This document shows, piece by piece, positions 25,934 to 34,374 of a DNA stretch of 64,000 nucleotides. The notes under the pieces were generated by a model. The model was not told where the DNA came from. It saw only the letters and a program-made list of their open reading frames with translations, and did not search any database. The position numbers were made by a program, and so were the translations under genes. The DNA comes from an uncultured Bacteroidales bacterium (lineage in GTDB: Bacteria; Bacteroidota; Bacteroidia; Bacteroidales; Muribaculaceae), in the NCBI GenBank assembly GCA_947072905.1, contig CAMTKF010000003.1, forward strand, positions 1 through 64,000, given 5' to 3'. Position 1 is the first letter of the stretch, and each line of letters opens with the position of its first letter.

Positions 25934-26768
25934 AGTGGTTGTTTTTCATTTTATAAACCGACTCGCGTATCAACAGCGCACCCTGCCGCGCATCGCGGGG
26001 CAGACTGCTCCAGGCCACAGCCGGGGCTACGTTTACAGTGAATGTCTTGCCGCGAGCCTTGAATATCTCGCCGGGGAGCAATGCCATCTCCACATTCAGC
26101 TTGATTCCCATACGCTTGCGTATATTTGCCCAGCGATAGAATGATGACGAATTCTCGGCATCAAAAAACATCGGCACTATATCGCGCTTGAATTCCACCG
26201 CTTTCTGCACAAACATTTTCTTCCATTCAAGGTCGACGACCTTGCCGTTCTTCCGGCGCGAGCACAGCCCGGCGGGGAAAATAATCACAGGGCGGTCTGA
26301 GGCAAGAGCCTCGTCGATACCGCGCAGAGCACTGCGGCTTTGCCCTCCGTGCTTGTTCACCGGCAGGAATACCTCAGTGAGCGGCTCCACCGCCATCAGC
26401 AGATCGTTTACCACAAACAACGGCTCGCAGCCGTAGCGTGTGGCTATAAAGTCGATGAGAGCCATACCGTCAAGGCCACCAAGCGGGTGGTTCGATACAA
26501 ATATCGCCCTGCCATCGGCCGGCAGATTCCCGGCTCCGCTTATATTTACCTTAATGCCTAAATGCTCTATCACAGACCTGCAGAACAGCGAGCCGCGATT
26601 GGGATAGGCGTAGGCGAGCAATGCGTTCAGCTCATCCTGGCATATCAGCTTTTCGAGTCTGCGCACAATCCAGCCGGGCACCTTTCGGGAGCCAAGTCGA
26701 GCCCGCAGTACACTATCCAGATCTATGCGTATGGGGCCTTCAGTTTTTCTGTCGCTTTCTGTGTTCAT
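25914..26768 (-). CDS. glsA: GlsA-type O-acyltransferase (PlsC-like)
   Basis: About 284 residues of the PlsC/lysophospholipid acyltransferase fold. The catalytic block is FVSNHPLGGLDGMAL, a variant with five rather than four residues between His and Asp, typical of this Bacteroidetes subgroup. The later block VIIFPAGLCSRRKNG corresponds to the FPEG motif. It is expected to O-acylate the hydroxy-acyl chain of monoacyl-glycine made by GlsB. The reading frame could start one TTG earlier; the ATG at 26768 is used. It overlaps glsB, implying translational coupling. Confidence 0.87.
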   Translation of the reverse strand: MNTESDRKTEGPIRIDLDSVLRARLGSRKVPGWIVRRLEKLICQDELNALLAYAYPNRGSLFCRSVIEHLGIKVNISGAGNLPADGRAIFVSNHPLGGLDGMALIDFIATRYGCEPLFVVNDLLMAVEPLTEVFLPVNKHGGQSRSALRGIDEALASDRPVIIFPAGLCSRRKNGKVVDLEWKKMFVQKAVEFKRDIVPMFFDAENSSSFYRWANIRKRMGIKLNVEMALLPGEIFKARGKTFTVNVAPAVAWSSLPRDARQGALLIRESVYKMKNNHYEPKDN

Positions 26769-26824
26769 TTTCAAAATACAAAATTACAAAAAAACCTTGA
26801 TGTGCGAAAACTATTAATCTTCTA

Positions 26825-28132
26825 TTAATCTTCTTTGAACGCCGCCAGTTTATCAAGATAATACTTGCGCAGTGCCTGCCAGCTGTAATAAGGACCGGTA
26901 ACAGGCTCGACGGGCAGCGTCACCTCGCGCTCGTTGAGCAGCACTTTCACAAGCCAATCGGCCTTTGGATCGGTGGGTTTGTATATTATCATCTGCATGT
27001 TTCCGGCCATGGGAATCAGTTCGTATGAACGCAAGCCGGCAGCCTCGGCTTGTTCTATTGATTCAAACTCGCGTCCCAGACCGTTAAGCTCCATCAGGGT
27101 GATGAGATTTATCAGAATACCGTCGTGTCCGTAGCGCAGATTGGCTCCGGGCACAGCCGACATCATGGCGGAATCGGTGCTTTCAATCATATTGGTCAGC
27201 AGTTTGCGCTGCGTATAGGGCATGCGGCCTTTGCTCATGGGCGAGTTTATGCTGTGCATCACCCATCCGGCGTTGTCATAGCGCCAAGCCTTAAGTACTT
27301 CATCTTCAGAGAATACCTCGGGCAACAGCCACGGCTGCCCTGTGTGGCTCTGTGTGTTGGCCAGCACCCAGTAGAGATAGGGCATGATGCCCGGCGCCAC
27401 ACTGTCGCGGGCAAATTTCTCGTCATTCACCAGGCGCAGCAGGTAGTCGCCGCTCAATGCCTGAGCCTGCTGATATGGCCTGCGGTATATGGAGTCGGCC
27501 ACGTCTTTCACCTTCCACGCCGGCTTATCGTCATAATTCATGAAATACATGTCGGCATACGAAGCATCTGAATGCACTTTCACGCCGGGTGCCACCTCGC
27601 ATATTCCTTCAAGGCCGTTGAGCATCGACAATATGCAGCGTATCACCACGGTAGCCTTTGCATCTACATTGGCGCCGTCTGTAAAAATCTCGGGGAAATT
27701 GCGTGCCATCCTGCGGCCTATCACTCGGTGCTGCACGGCACCCTTGTCGCTCAGCTCGCCCTCGCGGCGCTCCGATGCAACCTCAATGCCACGCAAGGCT
27801 TCAAGGGTTTTGCGACCCAGCGGGGTAAGCTTGCCGGCTCGCTCGGCACGTGTGAGACGTTCTACGGGTGTGGCATAATCGTTATGACCTATGAGCCATC
27901 TTGAACCATGACGGCCGTAGTGCTCTATATGGAAGGGTGTATATCCCTCGGGCACAGGTGTCTGGGCCGGCGGCTCTACATCGGTGTACGGATAAGCCAT
28001 CAAGTTGCCCGAATACTTGCGGTACAATGAATCGTTGTCTGCGGCAAACGATGATGATGCTGCCGACAGTGCAATTGCCAATACCGGCAAAATTTTTGAA
28101 ATAATCTCTGCAAAATGTTTCATGGTTTTCAT
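26825..28132 (-). CDS. Secreted histidine acid phosphatase (phytase/MINPP-like)
   Basis: About 435 residues with an N-terminal signal segment (KILPVLAIALSAASSSFAA). The proximal active-site motif is HYGRHGSRWL (RHGxR) and the distal one is RYGHDGILINL, where GHD takes the place of HAE/HD. Clade-2 histidine phosphatases of gut Bacteroidales include phytate-degrading MINPP enzymes, so phytate or another phosphorylated substrate is plausible. Either of two ATGs (28132, 28123) could be the start. The last codons overlap a short direct repeat (CTATTAATCTT twice, about 26811-26833). Confidence 0.88.
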   Translation of the reverse strand: MKTMKHFAEIISKILPVLAIALSAASSSFAADNDSLYRKYSGNLMAYPYTDVEPPAQTPVPEGYTPFHIEHYGRHGSRWLIGHNDYATPVERLTRAERAGKLTPLGRKTLEALRGIEVASERREGELSDKGAVQHRVIGRRMARNFPEIFTDGANVDAKATVVIRCILSMLNGLEGICEVAPGVKVHSDASYADMYFMNYDDKPAWKVKDVADSIYRRPYQQAQALSGDYLLRLVNDEKFARDSVAPGIMPYLYWVLANTQSHTGQPWLLPEVFSEDEVLKAWRYDNAGWVMHSINSPMSKGRMPYTQRKLLTNMIESTDSAMMSAVPGANLRYGHDGILINLITLMELNGLGREFESIEQAEAAGLRSYELIPMAGNMQMIIYKPTDPKADWLVKVLLNEREVTLPVEPVTGPYYSWQALRKYYLDKLAAFKED

Positions 28133-28196
28133 ATTATATAGGGCAAATTTAATCAATTTTTTTAATAATCCCGTTTACCGATACAACAAAAATATG

Positions 28197-28204
28197 TACT
28201 TTTG
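28197..28204 (+). promoter_or_regulatory. Probable -7 box for the gene pair at 28235-29669
   Basis: TACTTTTG fits TAnnTTTG, with a partial TTTA element about 20 nt upstream. Transcription would start near 28211, which excludes the TTG at 28202 and supports the ATG at 28235. Confidence 0.5.
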
Positions 28205-28234
28205 CACAAGTGCTTGTTGAACAACCGACATGAT

Positions 28235-28837
28235 ATGAAAGAAAAGAGAAAACTAAGAATATACGCTCCCCAATATGGATTTATCCTTCCATACATTATA
28301 CGTGAACTCAACGATTATGAGGTTGTATGTGAAGGTGAGGCCGACTATCATACCATAATCATAGCGCCCGACGGAACCATTCCTGCCGACGCGCCCGCCC
28401 AAGCCACGGTATTACTGTGCCCCAATGTGGTTGGCACGGGCATGAACGGCCTGCCCATGGAGCTTGCAAAGCGCGTTGCCTCAGGCTCTTATTTCCATAT
28501 CGAGGGAAATGAGGCACACCTGTCCACCATACATGCATCTGACGTAGCCAAAGCCGTGAAGGCCACTCTTGGTATCGGGGGACGCCACGTGGTAACTGAT
28601 GGAGCCGACCCCACATTCCACGACTTTGCCGATGCTCTGGCATTCAGAATCAAAGACAAGCGCATAATGCAGCTCAAGCCCATACTCGCCCGAATGATGA
28701 TTCCCAAGCAGATACGCAGCATCATCACTACCGACCGCACATTCGACGGCACGGAATTTGCCGAAAAGTTCAACTTCCACCCCACCCCGGTCACCGAATA
28801 TTTACGTACCCACGTCTATGATGAAGAAAGTCTATGA
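28235..28837 (+). CDS. Truncated epimerase-like (SDR-type) protein
   Basis: 200 residues. The central part (IHASDVAKAVKATLGIGGRHVVTDGADPTFHDFADALAFRI, quoted by its key positions HxSDVAKA and VTDGxxxTFxDFA) resembles the substrate-side half of NAD-dependent sugar epimerases. The N-terminal GxxGxxG dinucleotide motif is missing, replaced by RIYAPQYGFILPYIIREL. It may be a short cofactor-less relative. It overlaps the start of the next gene by about 20 bp, so the two are translationally coupled. Function unknown. Confidence 0.6.
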   Translation: MKEKRKLRIYAPQYGFILPYIIRELNDYEVVCEGEADYHTIIIAPDGTIPADAPAQATVLLCPNVVGTGMNGLPMELAKRVASGSYFHIEGNEAHLSTIHASDVAKAVKATLGIGGRHVVTDGADPTFHDFADALAFRIKDKRIMQLKPILARMMIPKQIRSIITTDRTFDGTEFAEKFNFHPTPVTEYLRTHVYDEESL

Positions 28838-29669
28838 AACAATATCGCTTGCGGGCAAGTCTTTAAAATCCATTGTGAAAATAGCCTTGCAATCGCGCCC
28901 GGTGTCTGCTCCCGCTCGGGCTGCAAAACCCGGCAACAGCGTAGTGGTGCTTGGCAACGGCCCTTCGCTCAACAAGACCATAGCCGAATTTGGCGACAGA
29001 CTCAGGGAAATGCCGTCGATAGCCGTCAATTTCATGGCCAACGCCCCTCAGTTCAAAGACTTGAAGCCCGACTACTACGTGATGGCCGACCCCCACTTTT
29101 TCAATGGTCTTGAGAATGAAAATGTAAAGAATCTGTGGCGCGAACTGTCGGCTGTGGAGTGGCCTATGACCTTGTGTGTGCCGGCCCGATACCTGTCGGT
29201 GGCCCGGAAACTAACCGGAGACAAGAACCGCTACCTGCGTATGGCAACATTCAACTTCATCGGCGCCGAGGGCTTTGAGTTTATCGAAAAAGCAGCCTAC
29301 GACCGCCGCCTGGCCATGCCGCGACCGCGCAATGTGCTGATACCGGCCATAATGTGCGGCATTTATGCAGGATATAATGAGATTTATGTAACCGGTGCCG
29401 ACCACTCGTGGATGGAAACCCTGCGCGTGAACGACAATAATAATGTAGTGTCGGTGCAGCCCCATTTCTATGCCGACTCAAAGGCCGAATTAAAACGTTC
29501 GGAGACCGAATACAAGGGCTACCGACTGCACGACATACTGCAAAGCTTCTACATAGCTTTCAGGTCATACCACACCCTGCGCCGCTATGCCGACCGCAAG
29601 GGCATCAGGATATACAATTCCACTCCCGGCTCATATATCGACGCCTTCCAACGCAAAAGCATACAATAA
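28818..29669 (+). CDS. DUF115/sialyltransferase-like protein of unknown function
   Basis: About 283 residues. The N-terminal nucleotide-binding-like segment VVVLGNGPSLNKTI resembles the GNGPSL motif shared by DUF115 proteins and GT42-type sialyltransferases. Later segments are PDYYVMADPHFF, FIGAEGFEFI, IPAIMCGIYAGYNEIYVTGADHSW and a C-terminal HTLRRYADRKGIRIYNSTPGSYIDAF. That layout suits a glycosyltransferase-like enzyme working on surface sugars. Two consecutive ATGs (28818, 28821) could start it. It forms an operon with the preceding epimerase-like gene. Confidence 0.6.
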   Translation: MMKKVYETISLAGKSLKSIVKIALQSRPVSAPARAAKPGNSVVVLGNGPSLNKTIAEFGDRLREMPSIAVNFMANAPQFKDLKPDYYVMADPHFFNGLENENVKNLWRELSAVEWPMTLCVPARYLSVARKLTGDKNRYLRMATFNFIGAEGFEFIEKAAYDRRLAMPRPRNVLIPAIMCGIYAGYNEIYVTGADHSWMETLRVNDNNNVVSVQPHFYADSKAELKRSETEYKGYRLHDILQSFYIAFRSYHTLRRYADRKGIRIYNSTPGSYIDAFQRKSIQ

Positions 29670-29686
29670 CAAATCAGACACCCTCC

Positions 29687-29714
29687 ACTCTCCACTAAAA
29701 ACTCTCCGCTAAAA
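29687..29714 (+). repeat. Tandem 14-bp duplication between convergent genes
   Basis: ACTCTCCACTAAAA is followed directly by ACTCTCCGCTAAAA (one mismatch), in the 48-bp gap before the rluD stop codon. No hairpin is formed. Confidence 0.6.
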
Positions 29715-29717
29715 ACG

Positions 29718-30821
29718 TCAATGCGAAGCGGCATATTCGCGCCAACGGTCGATCATTGCCTGCATATCGGCCGGTATCGGAGCTGAGAAATCCATCTCCT
29801 CGCCTGTGTGCGGATGACGGAAGCCAAGAGTGCGCGCATGCAGAGCCTGGCGCGGGCACAGCTCCATGCAGCCTTTCACAAAAGCCTTGTATGTGGCCGA
29901 CGGCACTCCGCGCAGCACCTGATCGCCGCCATAGCGGGCATCGTTGAACAGCGGGTGGCCTATGTGGCGCATGTGTACCCTTATCTGGTGCGTGCGACCG
30001 GTTTCAAGCACACACTTCACCAGCGATACATGCCCCAGACGCTCCACTGTCTCATAATGGGTCACGGCATGCTTGCCATAATCACCTGCCGGGAACACGG
30101 CCATCTGCAGTCGGTCGCGCAACGAGCGCCCGATATTTCCCTCTATTCGTCCCTGAGGGGGTTCGGGGCAACCCCACACCACAGCACGATATTCGCGGCG
30201 AGTGGTCTTGTTGAAGAACTGACGTCCGAGGTCGGTCTTGGCATCGGGAGTCTTGGCCACCACGAGCAATCCCGATGTATCCTTGTCTATACGGTGCACA
30301 AGCCCCATGCGCGGGTCTTTCACATCGTAATCAGGATTATCCTTGAAGTGCCATGCCAGAGCGTTGACCAGCGTACCCGAGTAGTTGCCATGGCCGGGAT
30401 GCACCACCAGCCCGGCGGGCTTGTTCACCACCAGTACATAGTCGTCCTCATATACTATATCGAGGGGAATGTCCTCGGCCAGAATCTCAAATTCGTAGCG
30501 CGGGCGATCCATCACCACCTGCACCACATCGAGCGGCTTGACCATGTAATTGCTTTTTACGGGCTTGCCGTTCACTATGATGCATCCGGCCTCGGCTGCC
30601 TGCTGCACACGGTTGCGCGACGACTTCTGCAGACGCTCTACCAGAAACTTGTCGACGCGCAGCAGAGCCTGCCCCTTGTCGGCCACGAAGCGGAAGTGTT
30701 CATACAGCTCACGCTCGCCCGAGCCATCTATTATCACCAACGGCGATTGTTCTTCGGGGCTGAGTTCGTCGGCCATGTCGGCCTCATCGTAGATATCAGG
30801 ATTCAAATTGTCGTCGTTCAT
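29718..30821 (-). CDS. rluD: RluA-family 23S rRNA pseudouridine synthase (RluD-like)
   Basis: 367 residues. An S4 RNA-binding domain (about 55-115; VDKFLVERLQKSSRNRVQQA, GCIIVNGKPV) precedes the catalytic domain with the family motif HRIDKDTSGLLVVAKT (catalytic Asp). GLVVHPGHG, ETGRTHQIRVHM and LHARTLGFRHPHTGEEM follow the RluD pattern. It modifies uridines in helix 69-type rRNA positions. It starts within the stop codon of the PASTA gene (ATGA overlap). Confidence 0.93.
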   Translation of the reverse strand: MNDDNLNPDIYDEADMADELSPEEQSPLVIIDGSGERELYEHFRFVADKGQALLRVDKFLVERLQKSSRNRVQQAAEAGCIIVNGKPVKSNYMVKPLDVVQVVMDRPRYEFEILAEDIPLDIVYEDDYVLVVNKPAGLVVHPGHGNYSGTLVNALAWHFKDNPDYDVKDPRMGLVHRIDKDTSGLLVVAKTPDAKTDLGRQFFNKTTRREYRAVVWGCPEPPQGRIEGNIGRSLRDRLQMAVFPAGDYGKHAVTHYETVERLGHVSLVKCVLETGRTHQIRVHMRHIGHPLFNDARYGGDQVLRGVPSATYKAFVKGCMELCPRQALHARTLGFRHPHTGEEMDFSAPIPADMQAMIDRWREYAASH

Positions 30822-31501
30822 TCTTCGGAATATGTCGATGCCCCTGCTTCTTCTTCGCTCATCATCAGCTCTTCGGCCACCTGTTCCTCGGCCGAGATAC
30901 TGTCGGTATAATCAATGTTTTCAGGCTCTTGGTATGTACCTACCTCAAGCACTACCGATGCGCTCACAGGCAGTACCGAACCTACTCCGAGCGGCCGACC
31001 GTCAACGGTGGCACGCTCCACAAGGTCGGGATATTGCGACGGAACATTCACAAAGCGTATACCATTAATGCCCAGCGCATTGAGGTAAGACACAGCCTGA
31101 CGCACCGACACGCCGGTGATGGGCATGCTCAGAGTAACGTTCTTGGGCGAGAAAGCAGTTACGGTGACGTACACCTTGCGGCCCGACTTAACCTGCGAGC
31201 CGGCTTTGGGCCACGATTCCACCACTGTGCCCGGGGGCACGGAGGTGTTGTATATCGAGTCTGAGATAGCAATATCGAGATTGGCACGGTTGAGCGTAGT
31301 CTTTGCTTCTGAATATGACAGGTGCTTGACTTCGGGAACGGTGGCATCGTCATTGTGATGTGTCCAGAAGTCAAGGAATGTCATGGGTATGATCCACAGC
31401 AGAATCCATCCGACCAGCGCCATCAGGCAAAGCCCCGAGACAAGCGGATGTTTTTTGCAAAATGCTTTGATACGTGTCAGAAAAGAAGTTTTTTCAGCCA
31501 T
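30818..31501 (-). CDS. PASTA-domain membrane protein
   Basis: 227 residues: a short cytoplasmic N-terminus, one membrane helix (about 18-41; GLCLMALVGWILLWIIPM) and tandem PASTA repeats outside (VPEVKHLSYSEAKTTLNRANL, SWPKAGSQVKSGRKVYVTV, MPITGVSVRQAVSYLNALG, GSVLPVSASVVLEVG). PASTA domains bind peptidoglycan or its precursors. There is no kinase or penicillin-binding domain. The gene is upstream of rluD with a 4-bp overlap, an arrangement common in Bacteroidetes. Confidence 0.9.
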   Translation of the reverse strand: MAEKTSFLTRIKAFCKKHPLVSGLCLMALVGWILLWIIPMTFLDFWTHHNDDATVPEVKHLSYSEAKTTLNRANLDIAISDSIYNTSVPPGTVVESWPKAGSQVKSGRKVYVTVTAFSPKNVTLSMPITGVSVRQAVSYLNALGINGIRFVNVPSQYPDLVERATVDGRPLGVGSVLPVSASVVLEVGTYQEPENIDYTDSISAEEQVAEELMMSEEEAGASTYSEE

Positions 31502-31585
31502 TTTCCTAATAGATTCATTTAAAGAGCAAAATTACAAAAATAGCCACTATGCCGAGTGCATATAATGTTAAAAAAAACAAACGCA

Positions 31586-31616
31586 AATACGCCCGGCTAT
31601 TGCAGCCGGGCGTATT
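31586..31616 (-). terminator. Intrinsic terminator of the OmpA-family gene
   Basis: A 12-bp perfect stem (AATACGCCCGGC with GCCGGGCGTATT) closes a 7-nt loop; on the minus strand it is followed by a T-rich run (TTTGTTTTTTT). It lies 42 bp beyond the stop codon. Confidence 0.85.
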
Positions 31617-31657
31617 CCTTTCAAACAGACTTCCTTAGAAGAAGTACTTACTAACTA

Positions 31658-32863
31658 TCAATTGTTGAAGATTACGATGCGGTTCCAGTCGTTTTCTGAG
31701 TAAGGCTGAACATCAGAGCCCTGAGGATTGATGCTGAGACGGTCGGGATTGATTCCGTACTTGTTTACGAGGAGGTCGCGGACAGCTTCGGCACGGCGCT
31801 TTGAGAGGCCCATGTTGTATTCGCTGGTACCGGTATCCTTGTCGGCGTAGCCACAGATGGTTACTGACTGTTCGGGGTTAGCCTTGAGGTATTCGGCGGT
31901 ATTGTATACGTTCACCATTTCCTCGTCGGTGATCTTGGCAGAGTTCAGGCGGAAGCGAACTGTTGCCATCAGAGGAGCGGTTTCAACAACCTCGGCAGCT
32001 TCTACCACTTCGGGGCAAGGCAGCTGAGCTTCAGCGGCGGCCAGGGCAGCGGCTGTGGTGGCCAGTGCTCCGCGCAGGTCGTTGACCTGACTGTTGAGGT
32101 TGGAGATATAGTTGGTGTAGTCGCAGGGATTGTAGCTCTTGAAGTCGGCACCGCCGATGTTGAAGCTGAAGCCACCGATTACCGAGAGGTTCATGTCGAT
32201 GGGTTCGCCCACGGCAACATTGTTGAAGTTGTCACCGAAGAACTGTGCGCGGCCTTCTGCAAAGAAGTCAACATACTTGCAAAGGCGGAAACGCAGCTGG
32301 ATACCTGCACTTACAGGAAGGGTCCATGAGGTTGATTTGAGCTTGCCGTTGTTGCGCTTGATCGATGCTGCATCCTTGGGATTGTAATCCCATGTGTAGG
32401 CACCGCCGAGTCCTACGAAAGGCACGATAGAGAACACACGCTTGGAGTTGACGCCGCCCAGTGAGTTAAACATATCCCACATGAAGTCGAAGTTGGCGTT
32501 TACCCATTTGTTGTGGTTGAAGGTATTGTTTTCCCAGTGCATCGAACCTCCGAGGAAGCTGAGACGCCAACCGATGTATGGTGAGAACCATTTACCGAAG
32601 CCCACATTATATACAGCTGTGAGATGGCGGCTTGCGTTGTAGCCCAGGGGATCCTTATGCTCTACGAAGGGGGATGTGACACCGGCTCCAAGCTGGATAA
32701 ACCAGTTGTCACCTTTTTCAGAGTAGTAGTGGGTCTTGCAAGGAACTTCGGTAAGCGACACCAATTCTTCCTCTACAACTACTGTGTCTTGTGCGTTGGC
32801 CTGAAAGCCAAGGGCGGCGATTGCTCCGCAAGCGACCAAAGCCCCGAATAAATTAGTTTTCAT
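31658..32863 (-). CDS. OmpA-family outer-membrane protein
   Basis: 401 residues. After a signal peptide (MKTNLFGALVACGAIAALGFQANA) comes a beta-barrel of about 240 residues (YSEKGDNWFIQLGAGVTSPF, FFAEGRAQFFGDN). A short coiled linker (ISNLNSQVNDLRGALATTAAALAAAEAQ) leads to a C-terminal OmpA domain (VTICGYADKDTGTSEYNMGLSKRRAEAVRDLL, cited by its key NxxLSxxRAxAV pattern). This links the outer membrane to peptidoglycan and gives a major surface porin-like protein. Codon use suggests strong expression. It is a single-gene unit, divergent from the M23 gene. Confidence 0.93.
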   Translation of the reverse strand: MKTNLFGALVACGAIAALGFQANAQDTVVVEEELVSLTEVPCKTHYYSEKGDNWFIQLGAGVTSPFVEHKDPLGYNASRHLTAVYNVGFGKWFSPYIGWRLSFLGGSMHWENNTFNHNKWVNANFDFMWDMFNSLGGVNSKRVFSIVPFVGLGGAYTWDYNPKDAASIKRNNGKLKSTSWTLPVSAGIQLRFRLCKYVDFFAEGRAQFFGDNFNNVAVGEPIDMNLSVIGGFSFNIGGADFKSYNPCDYTNYISNLNSQVNDLRGALATTAAALAAAEAQLPCPEVVEAAEVVETAPLMATVRFRLNSAKITDEEMVNVYNTAEYLKANPEQSVTICGYADKDTGTSEYNMGLSKRRAEAVRDLLVNKYGINPDRLSINPQGSDVQPYSENDWNRIVIFNN

Positions 32864-33014
32864 CGTGTTTTTATGTTTTGTTAGACTTTATAAAATTTTT
32901 AACTTTATCATAAATAAATCGTTGGCGTTTTACATTTTTTATAATTGCTTCACGATATTTGAATGTCTTGTAAAAAGATAACACCGCTTATTTTTAATTT
33001 GTTCAAAAAATATG

Positions 33015-33022
33015 TATCTTTG
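33015..33022 (+). promoter_or_regulatory. -7 promoter box overlapping the first GTG codon of the M23-like gene
   Basis: TATCTTTG fits TAnnTTTG. Transcription would begin about 33029, at or after the three consecutive GTG codons. Either the mRNA is leaderless or translation begins further downstream. Confidence 0.5.
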
Positions 33023-33873
33023 TGGTGGTGAAAATTAAAGATTTAACATTTGTATCTTCTGTGCTGCCCCGGGTAGGCTCGCGCAGGCGCACGGCGCGTC
33101 CGTTGAAGACCCGCCGCCGCTGGCGTGTGGAGATTATAAATGAGAATACGCTCGCGCGCGTGTGGAGCATGAGGCTCTCTGAGTTCAAGGCTTGGATTGC
33201 CGGCGGGGCGCTCATCGCTGCCATCGGCTCGCTCATTGCGGTGATTCTGATTTTCACGCCCATTCGCTCATTGCTATCGGGTGAGCTGCCCGGCGACCTG
33301 CGCGACCGATACACCGAGCTGGCTCTGAAACTCGATTCTGTATCGGAACGCGCCCGCATCAGCGAGGCTTACTCGGCCAATATCGTCGCCATCCTCACCG
33401 ATTCTGTCTCGGAAGACGATGTACGACGCCGGGTAGAGACTTCTGTGGCAACCACCGATTCTTTTATCACCGCATCTGAACGCGAAAAGCAATTTGTGCA
33501 GCAATTCGAGTCGCGCGAGCGCTTCAATCTGTCGGTTCTCTCGCCCATTGCCGCCGAAGGCATGATTTTCGAAGCTCCCACAGCCACCGATGCCGGCACC
33601 GGCAATGTAGGCGCCATTTACCGCGGAACGGTCATTGCTCTCGACTATGGTTCTAACGGATTGGGCGTAATAGCCATTCAGCACCCCAACGATTTTATCT
33701 CGGTTTACAGCAACCTCAGCGACACATACGTTGAAAAAGGTGCTAAAATTCTTGCCGGACAGCGTATTGGGGCCTCAACAACCGACGCTCCTCTTTTGTT
33801 TGAATTATGGCACTCGGGTACTTTGCTCGATACGCCTCAATATATCAAATATCCCTCGGTGGCTGCCGATTGA
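33022..33873 (+). CDS. Degenerate M23/LytM-domain membrane protein
   Basis: Up to 283 residues: a basic N-terminus, one membrane helix (about 56-76; WIAGGALIAAIGSLIAVILIF), a helical linker, and a C-terminal M23/LytM-like domain (about 175-280; GAIYRGTVIALDYGSNGLGVIAIQHPNDFISVYSNLSDTYVEKGAKILAGQRIG, recognised by YRGTV, IQHPN and VEKGAKILAGQ). The metal-binding HxxxD and HxH motifs of active M23 peptidases are absent (LFELWHSG replaces HFEIW). It is therefore more likely an activator or scaffold, like EnvC/NlpD, than a hydrolase. The start is unclear: three GTGs in a row at 33022, 33025 and 33028 coincide with the promoter. Confidence 0.75.
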   Translation: MVVKIKDLTFVSSVLPRVGSRRRTARPLKTRRRWRVEIINENTLARVWSMRLSEFKAWIAGGALIAAIGSLIAVILIFTPIRSLLSGELPGDLRDRYTELALKLDSVSERARISEAYSANIVAILTDSVSEDDVRRRVETSVATTDSFITASEREKQFVQQFESRERFNLSVLSPIAAEGMIFEAPTATDAGTGNVGAIYRGTVIALDYGSNGLGVIAIQHPNDFISVYSNLSDTYVEKGAKILAGQRIGASTTDAPLLFELWHSGTLLDTPQYIKYPSVAAD

Positions 33874-33916
33874 CCGGCCGCCGGCTTACTACAGATTATA
33901 AAAAACAATATATATT

Positions 33917-34345
33917 ATGAAAAAAATACTCAGCATCATAGCCATCGCTACATTAGGCGCTGCTTCTTTCACCGCGTGCAACAACAAGCCGCCGTATGAA
34001 AAACTCATCTCTGCTGTCGACTCGCTCAATACAGTGGTTCATTCATACGAAATGCCCATGACCGACAGCTGTGCCATCAAGTACGACGAGCTCACCAACA
34101 CCGTGAAGTATCTCTACTACTGCAAGGACTCAATCGACTCAAACCGTCTTGACTCAGTAATCGACGACATGCAGCAGCAGTTCCTCATAAGCATCATCAC
34201 CGGCGACCCCAACATGACCAGAAACCTGCTCGATGCCAAGTCAAACATCCTCATGCAGATGAACGGCCGCGACAACACCAAGTTTGAGATCATGACTGAA
34301 AACGATCAGTTCAACGAGCTGTACAAGGAACTCGGAGGCAAATAA
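33917..34345 (+). CDS. Small lipoprotein of unknown function
   Basis: 142 residues. The lipobox is in MKKILSIIAIATLGAASFTAC. The mature part is helical (YEKLISAVDSLNTVVHSYE, CAIKYDELTNTVKYLYYCKD, LLDAKSNILMQMNGRD) and ends in LYKELGGK. I do not recognise the family. It lies between the M23-like gene (43 bp) and dxr (29 bp), on the same strand, which suggests an envelope role. Confidence 0.7.
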   Translation: MKKILSIIAIATLGAASFTACNNKPPYEKLISAVDSLNTVVHSYEMPMTDSCAIKYDELTNTVKYLYYCKDSIDSNRLDSVIDDMQQQFLISIITGDPNMTRNLLDAKSNILMQMNGRDNTKFEIMTENDQFNELYKELGGK

Positions 34346-34374
34346 GCTTCTAAAAAAACCAATCATTTCTCCGT

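Noticed and set aside
28202..28234. TTG start for the epimerase-like gene
   Set aside because: It falls in the -7 promoter box, upstream of the expected transcription start.
29808..30911. A 367-codon plus-strand frame opposite rluD
   Set aside because: Mirror frame of the rluD gene, with no family motifs.
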